A stretch of DNA of 64,000 nt from Xanthobacteraceae bacterium. Lineage in GTDB: Bacteria; Pseudomonadota; Alphaproteobacteria; Rhizobiales; Xanthobacteraceae. The stretch covers positions 266,722-330,721 of the forward strand of contig JAIELW010000013.1 in NCBI GenBank assembly GCA_019752575.1. The letters are read 5' to 3'. Position numbers and translations under genes: made by a program. Shown here one piece after another: positions 1-8,688 of the stretch (within the stretch, counting starts at the first letter, position 1; every line of letters starts with the position of its first letter). The notes under the pieces were generated by a model that worked only from the letters and a program-made list of their open reading frames with translations, searched no databases and had not been told where the DNA came from.

Positions 1-1785
1 CAGCACGATCCGGTTCGCGGAAATCATGCGCGCTTCGAGGGGCCCCAGAATACGCAGCCGCTCGTTTTCGGCGCGCGCGGGCCGGAGCGTGTATTCGCGG
101 ATCGCCGCCGGGAAAGACTCGGAATAGTCCGCAAGCGTCATCGCCGGCGCGTCGCTTCCGGTCTCGCACAAGGCGTCGAGCGCGGAAGCGAGCTCCGCGC
201 AATCGTCGCTTTCGTTTTCTGCGATGAGCGGCGTCAGTACGGCGCGATGGGCTTCCGCGAATGCCGCGAATTCGCGCTCGCCGCGCGAAACGGCCGTAAG
301 CGGCGCGAGCAACTCCGCAAGCGCTCGCGCGACACTTAGCGCGCGATCCCATGCGGCAGCGTCGAAGCCGCCGCGCCGGTCGCTGCCGTGATATTTGGCT
401 TTCCTGCGCGCCTCGATTGCAGCGGGAACGGCGGCAGCACCGCCTCCGGGGCGCGGACCGCGCAGGCAGGCGATCTCGAATATGGCTACGCCTTCGGGGG
501 CAAAAATTCCGCGCAGGTAAGGATGCCGCAACAGCGCGAGAATCGTCGACGGTGCCGCGTCCTCCTCCGCCGCCATGACCGCGAGCCGCGCGAGCCGCCC
601 GGCTTCGCTGTCGGCGAGCGGCAGGCCCGCGGAATCGTCGATCTCGATATTCCAGCGCGTAAGTTCTGCGCAGACGCGGCGCGCAAGCGCGCGATCGGGC
701 GTTACCAGCGCCGCGTACTTTTCCTGCTGCAGGGCCTCGCGCAAGGCGATAGCGATCGCGAGCGCCTCTTCGCGCGCGTCGGCCGCTTCGATAATCGTGA
801 CGCCGCCGAGCGAATTTTCCGCAGCCAGCCGCCGCGATGCCTCGTCGCTGTGCGGGCGAAAGGCGAGCGAAAGAATCTCCTCGCGGCCCGGATGCGTAGC
901 CTCGCCGAGCGGCTCCACCGCCTCGCGCGCAATCTGGATTTTTTCGAGCAGGCGCTTCAAGCCGAATTGCGGATGGCCCGGCATCGGCTCGTCCGCAGCG
1001 CCGATCAGGGCGAACGATTTCTGGTCCAGCCGCTGATCGAGGCCGGGCAGCACCACCGCGCCGTTCGGAAGATGGGCAATCGCGCGCAAGAGTTCGGCGA
1101 CTTTCGGCAATGTGCCGGTGGAGCCCGCAGCAATGATCGGGCCGGTTTTCGTTCGAGCGAGCCGCTCCGCTTCGCGTGCAAGCAAAAGGTCGCGCCGCGC
1201 GGCCGCGTCGATCTTGCCGCGCTCCTGCAGGAAGTCGCGCCAGCCCTTATCGACGATTGCGAGAAACTCCCGTGAGCGTTCCCAATATTTGTCGAACTCG
1301 CCTTCGACCGCGTCCCGCACCTTAGAAAATTGTTCTCCGGCGGTAATGAAATCGTCGATCAGATGCGCAAGCTCGTCGGCGAGCGCGATCGCAATAGCCG
1401 GAGACGAAGGCAAAGGCCGGAGCTCGCTCTTCGCGAAACCCGAGATCAGTTTTGCGAGCGCGAGCCGCCGCTCTCCGGAAGAGATCGCGGGCGCGAGCGG
1501 CTCCAGGCCGCCGGGCTCGAAGGCGAAAACTTCCTCATCGACGTCGCCGAGCGGTACGATACGCGGCAACAGCAGCGCAGGCGACTTCGTTTCTTCGAGC
1601 AGCACCGCGGCCAGCGCGCGCGCCGAACGCCGCGTCGGCAGATAGACGGTAGCGTCGGCCAAAAGCTCCGGCTTCGCGCGCGGCGTAAAGCCGGGAATTA
1701 CCTTGCCGTCGAGAATGCCGCGCGCGAGTGCGCGCAGAAACGGCGCGCTCGGCGGAATTGTGAAGACGCGGGGGCTGGCGCTCAT
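1..1785 (-). CDS. addB: AddB, double-strand break repair helicase-nuclease subunit (3' end outside window)
   Basis: Open frame of 595 codons from an ATG at 1785 that runs off the left edge, so the C-terminal part, including the expected iron-sulfur nuclease domain, is not visible. The N-terminus (VFTIPPSAPFLRALARGILDG) and the later LPTRRSARALAAVLLEE segment are typical of alphaproteobacterial AddB, where the first third is an inactivated helicase-like domain. AddB works with AddA to resect double-strand breaks for RecA loading. It follows murU by 12 bp, so it is probably last but one of this minus-strand operon; addA would be expected just outside the window. Family is known; the operon is inference. 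Confidence 0.88.
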   Translation of the reverse strand, partial: MSASPRVFTIPPSAPFLRALARGILDGKVIPGFTPRAKPELLADATVYLPTRRSARALAAVLLEETKSPALLLPRIVPLGDVDEEVFAFEPGGLEPLAPAISSGERRLALAKLISGFAKSELRPLPSSPAIAIALADELAHLIDDFITAGEQFSKVRDAVEGEFDKYWERSREFLAIVDKGWRDFLQERGKIDAAARRDLLLAREAERLARTKTGPIIAAGSTGTLPKVAELLRAIAHLPNGAVVLPGLDQRLDQKSFALIGAADEPMPGHPQFGLKRLLEKIQIAREAVEPLGEATHPGREEILSLAFRPHSDEASRRLAAENSLGGVTIIEAADAREEALAIAIALREALQQEKYAALVTPDRALARRVCAELTRWNIEIDDSAGLPLADSEAGRLARLAVMAAEEDAAPSTILALLRHPYLRGIFAPEGVAIFEIACLRGPRPGGGAAAVPAAIEARRKAKYHGSDRRGGFDAAAWDRALSVARALAELLAPLTAVSRGEREFAAFAEAHRAVLTPLIAENESDDCAELASALDALCETGSDAPAMTLADYSESFPAAIREYTLRPARAENERLRILGPLEARMISANRIVL

Positions 1786-1797
1786 GTGAGCGCAAGA

Positions 1798-2523
1798 TTA
1801 CTCGCTGCTCCGGGCAATAGCATCCTCTGCGCCGCGAATCGCATCGGGCGTGCCGACATGCATCCACACCCCGTCAAGCCGGAGCCCGAACAGGCGTCCC
1901 GCCTGTTCGGCTTTGTCGAACGAACGCAGCAGCGAAAACGCACCTTGCGGGGCATCGCCGAACAGGCGCGGATGCAGGATCGCGGCTCCCGCGTAAACGA
2001 AAGCCGCGACTTTGCGCTCGGCGCGTTTCACAAGCCTGCCCTCGGAATCCATCGTGAAATCGCCGGCCCCGGCATAACCGACCGCGCCCGCTACCGGCGC
2101 AAGCAGCAGGAGCGCATCCATGCGCGCTCCGTCATAGGCGTTCGCAAGCCGGGAAAGATTCGGTGACGCGCCCTCGATCCAGATCGAATCGGAATTAGCG
2201 AGAAAGAACGGCTTCGTGCCGAGCGAGGGGAGTGCGCGCACGACCCCGCCGCCGGTGTCGAGCAGGATATCGCGTTCGTCCGAAATTTCGATCTTCGGCG
2301 ATATCCGGTTTTTCAGATGGTCGATCAGAACACCGCCGCAATGATGCACATTGACGACCGCACGCTTCGCGCCTGCCGCGGCGAGCCGGTCGAGCACGCG
2401 GTCGATCAGCGTCGCGCCCGCGACCTTCACCATGGGCTTCGGAATGTCTTTGGTGAGCGGCAGCATGCGCTTGCCGAAGCCGGCCGCAAGCACCATCGCT
2501 GTGTCGATCTTGTTCGCGGTCAC
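1798..2523 (-). CDS. murU: Nucleotidyltransferase, MurU-like (N-acetylmuramate-1-phosphate uridylyltransferase)
   Basis: 241 aa, normal length for the small sugar-1-phosphate nucleotidyltransferases. The N-terminal nucleotide-binding signature AAGFGKRMLPLT followed by KPM is clear near residues 12-28, and NVHH and NSDS motifs follow as in MurU and related GDP/UDP-sugar pyrophosphorylases. In the AmgK-MurU peptidoglycan recycling route, MurU makes UDP-MurNAc from MurNAc-1-phosphate. The start overlaps the stop of the upstream tsaE-amgK fusion by 4 bp, which pairs it with the kinase that would supply its substrate. The exact sugar specificity is inferred from that pairing. Confidence 0.85.
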   Translation of the reverse strand: MTANKIDTAMVLAAGFGKRMLPLTKDIPKPMVKVAGATLIDRVLDRLAAAGAKRAVVNVHHCGGVLIDHLKNRISPKIEISDERDILLDTGGGVVRALPSLGTKPFFLANSDSIWIEGASPNLSRLANAYDGARMDALLLLAPVAGAVGYAGAGDFTMDSEGRLVKRAERKVAAFVYAGAAILHPRLFGDAPQGAFSLLRSFDKAEQAGRLFGLRLDGVWMHVGTPDAIRGAEDAIARSSE

Positions 2524-4115
2524 GGCGTCTTGCTTTGTCCCGGTGCGCCGAGCGGCAGTTCAGGCTCTTCCGGCGCGGGCTTTTCGATGCCGGACGGTGG
2601 CGGGACGTGGCTCGCGTACCAGGCTTTGACCGCAGACAAGGACGGATGATCGAGCGCGCGCATGAGATAATTCCATACGCGCGGCATATGGCGGAGATAT
2701 TGCGGTTTGCCGTCGCGCTTATCGAGCCGCGAGAAGATGCCGAGGATCTTGGTTGCACGCTGCGCGCCCATGACCATGTAATCCGCGGCGAAGCGGACCG
2801 GATCGAAATCAGGGTCTGCCATCTGCCTGCCCACGGCATATTGCGAAAGCAGCCGCACCTCGGTTCGCTCGCTGACCGTCACGCGGGCATCCATCAGGAG
2901 CGCGGCGACGTCATAGGCGGCAGGCCCGATCAGCGCATCCTGAAAATCCAGAATCCCGATCCGCTGAATACCCTGACGCTCCTCGAGCCAGAGCAGGTTC
3001 GGCGAATGATAGTCGCGCAGCACCCAGGTTGCGGGATGGCTCAGAGGTTCGATCAGCGCCTCGCGCCACAGCGCGCGGAAAATTTCGCGCGTGGTGGCAT
3101 CGACCGCTTTCGCTCCGCGATGCGGCAGATACCAGTCGACCAGAAGCTCCGTCTCGATCAGAAAAGCATCGAAGTCATAGCGCGGTATCGCATATTCGAT
3201 GCGCGGCGCGACCGGGAGCGTTACCGGCAATTCCTGTGTGTGAAGTGCAACCAGAAGATCGACCGCGGTGGCGTAGCGCTCCTCGATCGGCACATGCGGC
3301 TCGCTGGTGATGATGCCCGTGGTGCCGAGGTCTTCGAGCAGCAAAAGCCCGCTGTTGAGGTCGGCCGAGAAAATTTCCGGCGCGGAAAATCCTCGCGCGC
3401 GTAAGCCCCGCGAAAGCGCCACGAAGGGCTCCATGGTCTGCGCAAGCTTTGCGATCTCGCCGTAAGTGCGTCCTTGCCGGATCGGCGGCCCGTCCTTGCT
3501 CCGCGGCGCCTTCATCAGGATCGCGGAGCCGTCGTCGAGCAGGAGCCGCTCGTAGCCGCGGGTGGAGGCATCGCCCTGGATATGCACGCGCTGCGCATTG
3601 CCGTAGCCGGAGGCATCGAAGAGCGCATGTTCCGCCCGCAGCCGCTGCAGCCGCTCAGCCCACAGACCGATCCCGGTGAGCCGGATCCGCCGCGCTTCCG
3701 GCCCGAGATCGGGCGCAAGCTCGAGATGAATTTCGAGCCGCTCGGCCTGCAATAGCGGTCCCGCTTTGTCCGGCCACTCGACCAGCACCGCGGCGCCTGC
3801 CGAGGCTTCCTCCCAGCCGAGTTCGGAGAGTTCGGCGAGCGTGTTCACGCGAAACAGATCGGCATGTACGACAGCGAAGCGCGGCAGTTCGTAAACCTGC
3901 ATCAGCGTAAATGTCGGACTCGGCACTTCGAGATATTCGTCGCCGGCCAGCGTCCGGATGATCGCGCGCGCGAGCACCGTTTTGCCCGAACCGAGCTCCC
4001 CGCCGATCGCAATCACGTCTCCGGGCGCAATCGCGAAAGCGAGATTGCGCGCGATCTCCTGGGTCGCCAATTCGCTGGGTAGGACGATTTCCCAGGTTTT
4101 ATGCGGGACATTCAT
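2520..4115 (-). CDS. tsaE: TsaE-phosphotransferase fusion (t6A ATPase plus AmgK-like sugar kinase)
   Basis: 531 aa, two domains in one frame. Residues about 10-150 are TsaE: Walker A GELGSGKT at 39-46, SPTFTLMQVYE, HADLFRV and VEWPDKAG, the ATPase needed for the tRNA t6A37 TsaB/TsaD complex. Residues about 165-500 are an aminoglycoside-phosphotransferase-fold kinase with the Brenner-like motif LRDYHSPNLLWL and the metal-site GILDFQDA, matching AmgK (anomeric MurNAc/GlcNAc kinase). Downstream murU overlaps by 4 bp, and the start overlaps the sensor kinase stop by 4 bp. This fusion is an annotated architecture in Rhizobiales. No stop or frameshift separates the two halves. Confidence 0.9.
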   Translation of the reverse strand: MNVPHKTWEIVLPSELATQEIARNLAFAIAPGDVIAIGGELGSGKTVLARAIIRTLAGDEYLEVPSPTFTLMQVYELPRFAVVHADLFRVNTLAELSELGWEEASAGAAVLVEWPDKAGPLLQAERLEIHLELAPDLGPEARRIRLTGIGLWAERLQRLRAEHALFDASGYGNAQRVHIQGDASTRGYERLLLDDGSAILMKAPRSKDGPPIRQGRTYGEIAKLAQTMEPFVALSRGLRARGFSAPEIFSADLNSGLLLLEDLGTTGIITSEPHVPIEERYATAVDLLVALHTQELPVTLPVAPRIEYAIPRYDFDAFLIETELLVDWYLPHRGAKAVDATTREIFRALWREALIEPLSHPATWVLRDYHSPNLLWLEERQGIQRIGILDFQDALIGPAAYDVAALLMDARVTVSERTEVRLLSQYAVGRQMADPDFDPVRFAADYMVMGAQRATKILGIFSRLDKRDGKPQYLRHMPRVWNYLMRALDHPSLSAVKAWYASHVPPPSGIEKPAPEEPELPLGAPGQSKTP

Positions 4116-6646
4116 GTCGTGGGCGTCGGACTATTCTTCGTTTCCGGCGGCGTTAACGGGAACACGCAGGTAATCACAGTACCCCGGTTTGCCCCGGAGT
4201 CGATCATGACGTCGCCGCCCTGGAGCTTCATGGCCGAGCGTACCAGCGATAGTCCGAGACCGGCGCCGCGGTGGGTAGAATCGATCGGCAAGGTTTCCAG
4301 ATTCTGAAACAGGCGTTCCTGTACGTCGCGCGGAATGCCTGGGCCGCGATCCGACACGTGAAAAAGAACGGCCTGCTGGCGGCGCTCGACCGCGAGCCCG
4401 ATGCTTTCGCCGCGCGGCGAATGGGCGGCCGCATTGACGACTAAGTTCTGCAACACCTGCCGCACACGCTCCTCGTCGGCGGAAAACGCGCCGATGCCCG
4501 CGGGCACATCGACGACCAGCGAAAGCTGTTTCTCGGCGAGCTTCGTTTTCGTGTTCGCGGTCACCGCGTCGAGGAGTTTGCAGATCTCTACCTGCGCTAC
4601 CGGCATGTTCTTGCCGCCGGCGTCGAGGATCGCGAGTTGCAGGCCGTCGATGATCGCCAAGAGTTCGGCGCTCGAAGACGAGATATGGCCGAGATACTCG
4701 CGCTGCTTTTCGCTGAGCGGCCCCGCTTCCGTGGTGCCGAGAAACTGCGTGTAGCCCGAGATGTTGTTCAAGGGCGAGCGCAGATCGTGCGAGATGTAGC
4801 GGATCACGGTATCGCGAATTGCGTCGGCCGCGATCAGCGCGGCATTGCGCTCGCGCAGGATTCGCTCCGCGCGCACGGTGTCGGTGATATCGCGGAAGGT
4901 AACGAGGTTGCCGCCGTCGGGAAGCGGCACCACAGCGCAATCGAAGCTGCGGCCGTCGGCAAGTTCGAGCCGCTGCGAAACCGGGCGGCGCTCGCCCGAG
5001 CTCGTGACGGCGCGCTCGATCTCGGTCCAGACCTCGTTGCTCTGCGGCTCGACCGCGCGGCACAGGCGGCGGATCGCATCGACCGGCGGCTTCTCCGCGA
5101 GATCGATGTCGGAAAATCTCCACAGGTTCTGGAACGCCTGGTTTTGCAGTTGCAGCCGCCCGTCCACGCCGAACACGGCGACGGCCTCGGCAAGCGCGTC
5201 CAGCGTTTCGCCCTGCGTATTTTCGAGTGACGAGAAGCGGCTTGCGAGCGCATAGCCTTCCGACACGTCATCGAAAAGATACGTGACGCCGCCCTGCGCA
5301 TTGGGGCTGAGCGCGACGCGAAGGCTGCGCCCGTCGGCGAGGTGCCACATCGTGTGCTTGGGATCGACCGAGGCATAGGCTTCGTGAAGCTGCGTCTTGA
5401 AGGTGCGGAAGTCCGCCATCTCCGGCAGGCAGCGCTGCGCGCGCAGCCGGTCCAGCACCATCGCGTCGTCCGGCATTTCTTCGAGAAACGCCGGATCGAG
5501 CTTGAACAGCGAGAGATAGGCGCTGTTGTAGAAGATCAAGCGCCGGTCTGAGCCGAAGATCGCGACGGCGGTCGGCATCTGGTCGAGCGTGCGCCGGTGC
5601 GCTTCGGTGATGCGCGAAATTTCGCTGCGTGCGATCTCGGCTTCGGTGACGTCGAGCGCGATGCCGGCGGCACCCCGCTTCGATCCCGCCTCGAAGACTT
5701 CGACGGTGCGGCGCTTGCCCGCCACGATCGCGCCGACGCGGCGGTGGAAGACGGCGTTCTGCTCCCGCGCCTGCGCGGCTTCGGCGCGGATCGGCTGATC
5801 GAGGAGTTCGAGATTTCGCGCGGTCGCTTCGTCGGGGTCCGCAACTTCGACCGCCCCCGCATAAGCGCGGTTTGCGAACACGATTTTGCCTTCGGCGTCC
5901 CGGATCCAGATCGGGGCCGGCATCAATTCCAGCAAATTTCTGACGAGTTCGATTTCGTCCTCTAACTGCTTATGTTTCACGGCGACCGCCGCGTGATCGC
6001 GTTTGGCGCCGGTGACGTCGCGCAGACGCAGCACGGCGACGCCGCCGACCGGACGGCCCTCGGCTTCGACATGTTTTCCGCGCGGCGTGAGAATCGAAAA
6101 ACCGAACGCCTTGCCGCGTTTCCTGAGCGCATCCACCGCCGCGTCCATTGCGGCCGCAGGCTCCGCGCCGAGCCAGGTGCCGAACGCGAGAATGCGGCGC
6201 GAGGAATCGAGCCCGCTGATGGTCGCGACATCGCCGAGCACCGCGGGTTCCGCGGTGAGGCTGCGCCAGATCACGACGACCTGCGGCTCGGACAAAAGCA
6301 GCGCGGTCATGCGGTCGGCTTCCGCGCGCAGCCGCGCGATTTCGCGCCGCGCTTCCGCGCGTTCGGATGCGGCACCGGTGCGCGAGCGCAGCAGCCCGAT
6401 CGCGGTCACGACCGCGAACAGCAGAATCCCGAGTGTCAGCGCGAGCGAGGTGACTTCCTGCCGGTTCAGCGCCTGGCCGAACGCAAGGATCTGGTCGAAT
6501 AAAGTCGGCGCGGCGCGAGCAGGTTCTGCGAGGGCGAACGGGAGCGCGAGCGCAAGACCGAAGACGGCCGCGCAGCTTTCACGCCGGTTCGCTCGCAAGA
6601 GTCGCACTCTCGGTCGCGATGTGCCGGTTCCCGCCGCTTCCGGCAT
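4112..6646 (-). CDS. Membrane-anchored multi-PAS sensor histidine kinase, DivL-like candidate
   Basis: 844 aa from ATG 6646; an in-frame TTG at 6691 would give 859 aa. The ATG is preferred because the extra 15 codons are encoded by a GC palindrome. Two hydrophobic segments lie near residues 24-40 and 65-86. Three PAS-like domains follow (about 235-320, 355-450 and 475-585), then HisKA with H-box SHDLRSPL (His about 620), an N-box (NLVVNAAAHSP), G1 DRGPGIP and G2 GAGLGLSLV. I recall the rhizobial DivL cell-cycle kinase from this tsaE/addB neighbourhood, but Caulobacter DivL has Tyr in the H-box and this protein has His. The DivL assignment is therefore tentative; the kinase call is firm. Confidence 0.85.
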   Translation of the reverse strand: MPEAAGTGTSRPRVRLLRANRRESCAAVFGLALALPFALAEPARAAPTLFDQILAFGQALNRQEVTSLALTLGILLFAVVTAIGLLRSRTGAASERAEARREIARLRAEADRMTALLLSEPQVVVIWRSLTAEPAVLGDVATISGLDSSRRILAFGTWLGAEPAAAMDAAVDALRKRGKAFGFSILTPRGKHVEAEGRPVGGVAVLRLRDVTGAKRDHAAVAVKHKQLEDEIELVRNLLELMPAPIWIRDAEGKIVFANRAYAGAVEVADPDEATARNLELLDQPIRAEAAQAREQNAVFHRRVGAIVAGKRRTVEVFEAGSKRGAAGIALDVTEAEIARSEISRITEAHRRTLDQMPTAVAIFGSDRRLIFYNSAYLSLFKLDPAFLEEMPDDAMVLDRLRAQRCLPEMADFRTFKTQLHEAYASVDPKHTMWHLADGRSLRVALSPNAQGGVTYLFDDVSEGYALASRFSSLENTQGETLDALAEAVAVFGVDGRLQLQNQAFQNLWRFSDIDLAEKPPVDAIRRLCRAVEPQSNEVWTEIERAVTSSGERRPVSQRLELADGRSFDCAVVPLPDGGNLVTFRDITDTVRAERILRERNAALIAADAIRDTVIRYISHDLRSPLNNISGYTQFLGTTEAGPLSEKQREYLGHISSSSAELLAIIDGLQLAILDAGGKNMPVAQVEICKLLDAVTANTKTKLAEKQLSLVVDVPAGIGAFSADEERVRQVLQNLVVNAAAHSPRGESIGLAVERRQQAVLFHVSDRGPGIPRDVQERLFQNLETLPIDSTHRGAGLGLSLVRSAMKLQGGDVMIDSGANRGTVITCVFPLTPPETKNSPTPTT

Positions 6647-6664
6647 TGCCGTTGATTGCCCTCT

Positions 6665-6687
6665 TTCGCGGCCGCCGCGGCCGCGAA
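6665..6687 (-). repeat. Perfect GC-rich hairpin in the sensor-kinase leader
   Basis: Arms TTCGCGGCCG and CGGCCGCGAA (10 bp each) around a 3-nt loop, ending 18 bases upstream of the preferred kinase ATG at 6646. It has no T-tract, so it is not an intrinsic terminator. It could tune translation or mRNA stability of the kinase. If the TTG at 6691 were the real start, the hairpin would be coding. Function unknown. Confidence 0.5.
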
Positions 6688-6735
6688 TCAAGCCACTCTA
6701 CCCCCCGGAGGAGTCGGGACAGAAGAGGCTAAGGT

Positions 6736-7686
6736 TTAAAGACCTTCGAACAAGGCGGTCGAAAGATAGCGCTCGGCGAAGCTCGGCACGATCACGACGA
6801 TATTCTTGCCGGCATATTCGGCGCGCGATCCGATTTCGAGCGCAGCGGCGACCGCGGCACCCGAAGAAATGCCGCCCGGAATCCCGTCGAGTTTCGCAAG
6901 CGCACGGGCGGTTTCGAACGCGGTCTGGTTGCCGACGGTCACGACTTCGTCGATCACGCTTTTATCGAGCACTTCCGGCACGAAGCCCGCGCCGATGCCT
7001 TGAATCTTGTGCGGACCGGGCTGGCCGCCGGAAAGCACCGGGCTGTCTTCGGGCTCGACTGCGAAAATCTTGAGCGATTTTCGGCGCGGCTTCAGCGCCT
7101 GACCGACGCCCGTGATCGTGCCGCCGGTGCCGACACCGGATACGAAAGCGTCGATCTCGCCGCCGGTGTCGTTCCAGATTTCCTCGGCGGTCGTCTCGCG
7201 GTGAATTTTCGGATTCGCGAGATTGCGGAATTGCTGCGGCATCGCCGCGTTCTTGAGCTGCGCGATGATCTCCTCGGCCTTGCCGACCGCGCCGCGCATG
7301 CCCTGCGCGGCTTCGGTGAGCACAAGCTCGGCGCCGAGCAGCGAAAGCATCTTGCGGCGCTCCAGCGACATCGATTCCGGCATCACGAGGATCAAGCGAT
7401 AGCCGCGCGCGGCGGCGACGAAGGCCAGCGCAATGCCGGTGTTGCCGGAAGTCGGCTCGACAAGCACCGTGTCCTTTTTCAGAACGCCGGCCTGTTCCAT
7501 CGCTTCGATCATGGAGACGCCGATGCGGTCCTTGACGGATGCGATCGGATTGAAGAATTCGAGCTTGGCGAGAATATTCGCCTTGATGCCGCGCGACTCC
7601 GGCAGCCGCTTCAGTTTCACGAGCGGCGTGTCGCCGATCGTTTCCGTGATCGAATTGAAGATTTTTCCCCGGCCCGGCTTCGCCAT
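6736..7686 (-). CDS. cysK: Cysteine synthase A (O-acetylserine sulfhydrylase)
   Basis: 316 aa from the ATG at 7686, which has a good Shine-Dalgarno (GGAG, 6 nt before); an in-frame ATG at 7704 gives 322 aa. A fold-type II PLP enzyme with the Schiff-base lysine in ASVKDR (Lys52), the substrate loop [10 protein letters not shown], the PLP-phosphate loop GTGGTITG and SSGAA near the C-terminus. It makes cysteine from O-acetylserine and sulfide in the cytoplasm. The Rrf2 regulator gene lies immediately upstream on the same strand, separated by an unusually AT-rich gap, suggesting sulfur- or cysteine-responsive control. Confidence 0.95.
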   Translation of the reverse strand: MAKPGRGKIFNSITETIGDTPLVKLKRLPESRGIKANILAKLEFFNPIASVKDRIGVSMIEAMEQAGVLKKDTVLVEPTSGNTGIALAFVAAARGYRLILVMPESMSLERRKMLSLLGAELVLTEAAQGMRGAVGKAEEIIAQLKNAAMPQQFRNLANPKIHRETTAEEIWNDTGGEIDAFVSGVGTGGTITGVGQALKPRRKSLKIFAVEPEDSPVLSGGQPGPHKIQGIGAGFVPEVLDKSVIDEVVTVGNQTAFETARALAKLDGIPGGISSGAAVAAALEIGSRAEYAGKNIVVIVPSFAERYLSTALFEGL

Positions 7687-7704
7687 GCTTCGCTCCACGC
7701 GCAT

Positions 7705-7773
7705 TAATTATCTATTGCGCGCGGCGTACCATATTCACGTTTTGAAGTCGATTAAGAGAAATAATAACGAAAA
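7705..7773 (-). promoter_or_regulatory. AT-rich cysK leader/promoter gap
   Basis: A strongly AT-rich stretch (7721-7780) in an otherwise GC-rich region, between the Rrf2 regulator stop and cysK. It contains short inverted repeats ATTA-N7-TAAT (7751-7765) and ATAAT-N7-ATTAT (7761-7777). Base composition and position suggest a cysK promoter with operator, possibly for the adjacent Rrf2 protein. No single clear -35/-10 pair could be fixed by eye. Confidence 0.4.
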
Positions 7774-8214
7774 TTATATGTTGAAATCGGCTGTGGCCTT
7801 GCTCTCGCTGACCCCTTCGCGCTCGGCCTCGCGGCAAAGCGCATCGATGGTGATCTCTGAAAGCGCCGCTTCGAACGCGCGCTCCGCTTTTGCGAGTGCG
7901 GGTGCGATCACGTTCGCGACCACCGCCGGCTTCTTGCCCTTGCTTTCTGCTTCCGAGCTTTCGGCGACCTGCGAAATTTCCGCGACCGAGATTCTGCGCC
8001 GTTCGCGTGCGAGCTCGTAACCGCCGCGAGGCCCGCGCACGCCCTTGAGAATTCCCGCATGCACCAGCGCCTGCAGCACAGGCTCGAGATGGCGCGGCGG
8101 CAGGTTGTGGCGCTCGGCGAGCGCTTTGGCCGCGACCGGCGCGCCGCGCGAATGAATCGCGACATCGACCACGGCCGCGACGGCAAGCAAACTTTTTTCG
8201 GAGAGACTGGCCAT
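7774..8214 (-). CDS. Rrf2-family transcriptional regulator
   Basis: 146 aa, standard Rrf2 size. N-terminal winged helix with the family hallmarks: LSEKSLLAVAAVVDVA, LPPRHLEPVLQALVHAGILKGVRGPRGGYELAR (the recognition helix and GPRGGY wing, residues about 38-72). The three clustered cysteines that bind the IscR Fe-S cluster are absent; only one Cys is seen, near residue 127. Rrf2 proteins without the cluster include cysteine-metabolism regulators of the CymR type, and cysK is directly downstream. Target and effector are inferred from that neighbour. The start lies 3 bp from the dut stop, so it may be co-transcribed with coaBC-dut. Confidence 0.87.
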   Translation of the reverse strand: MASLSEKSLLAVAAVVDVAIHSRGAPVAAKALAERHNLPPRHLEPVLQALVHAGILKGVRGPRGGYELARERRRISVAEISQVAESSEAESKGKKPAVVANVIAPALAKAERAFEAALSEITIDALCREAEREGVSESKATADFNI

Positions 8215-8217
8215 AAC

Positions 8218-8688
8218 TCAAGCACTCTTTCGTGAAGACTGAACGCCGGTGGAGCCGAAACCGCCGCTGCCGCGGGCGGTGCCGTCGAGCGAATGGACTT
8301 CCTGCAATTGCATTTGTTCGACACGGGCGAACACGAGCTGCGCGATCCGCATGCCGCGCGAGATTTCGAATGGCTCGTTACTTGTATTGGCGAGAATGAC
8401 TTTCACTTCGCCGCGATAATCGGAATCGATGGTGCCAGGGGCGTTCAGCACCGTGACGCCGCTTTTTAGCGCTAACCCCGAGCGCGGGCGCACCTGGCCT
8501 TCGAAACCTTGCGGGATCGCGAAAATCAATCCGGTTGGCACGGCGGCGCGTGCACCCGGATGAATTTTCAGAGGTTCGTTTGCAGGCACGGCCGCGACGA
8601 GATCCATGCCCGCAGCGCCCGCAGTTGCATATTCCGGCGCGGGTAAATCTTTCGCGTGATCGAGGCGGGTGAACGAGATCGCGCTCAT
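8218..8688 (-). CDS. dut: dUTP diphosphatase (dUTPase)
   Basis: 156 aa, normal trimeric dUTPase length. All five motifs are present: [36 protein letters not shown] and the C-terminal [10 protein letters not shown] that closes over the nucleotide. It hydrolyses dUTP to dUMP, supplying dTMP synthesis and keeping uracil out of DNA. The ATG at 8688 overlaps the coaBC stop by 4 bp (ATGA). The reading frame stays open far upstream to 9522, but that part is the shadow of coaBC and the motif start fixes the N-terminus. Confidence 0.96.
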   Translation of the reverse strand: MSAISFTRLDHAKDLPAPEYATAGAAGMDLVAAVPANEPLKIHPGARAAVPTGLIFAIPQGFEGQVRPRSGLALKSGVTVLNAPGTIDSDYRGEVKVILANTSNEPFEISRGMRIAQLVFARVEQMQLQEVHSLDGTARGSGGFGSTGVQSSRKSA

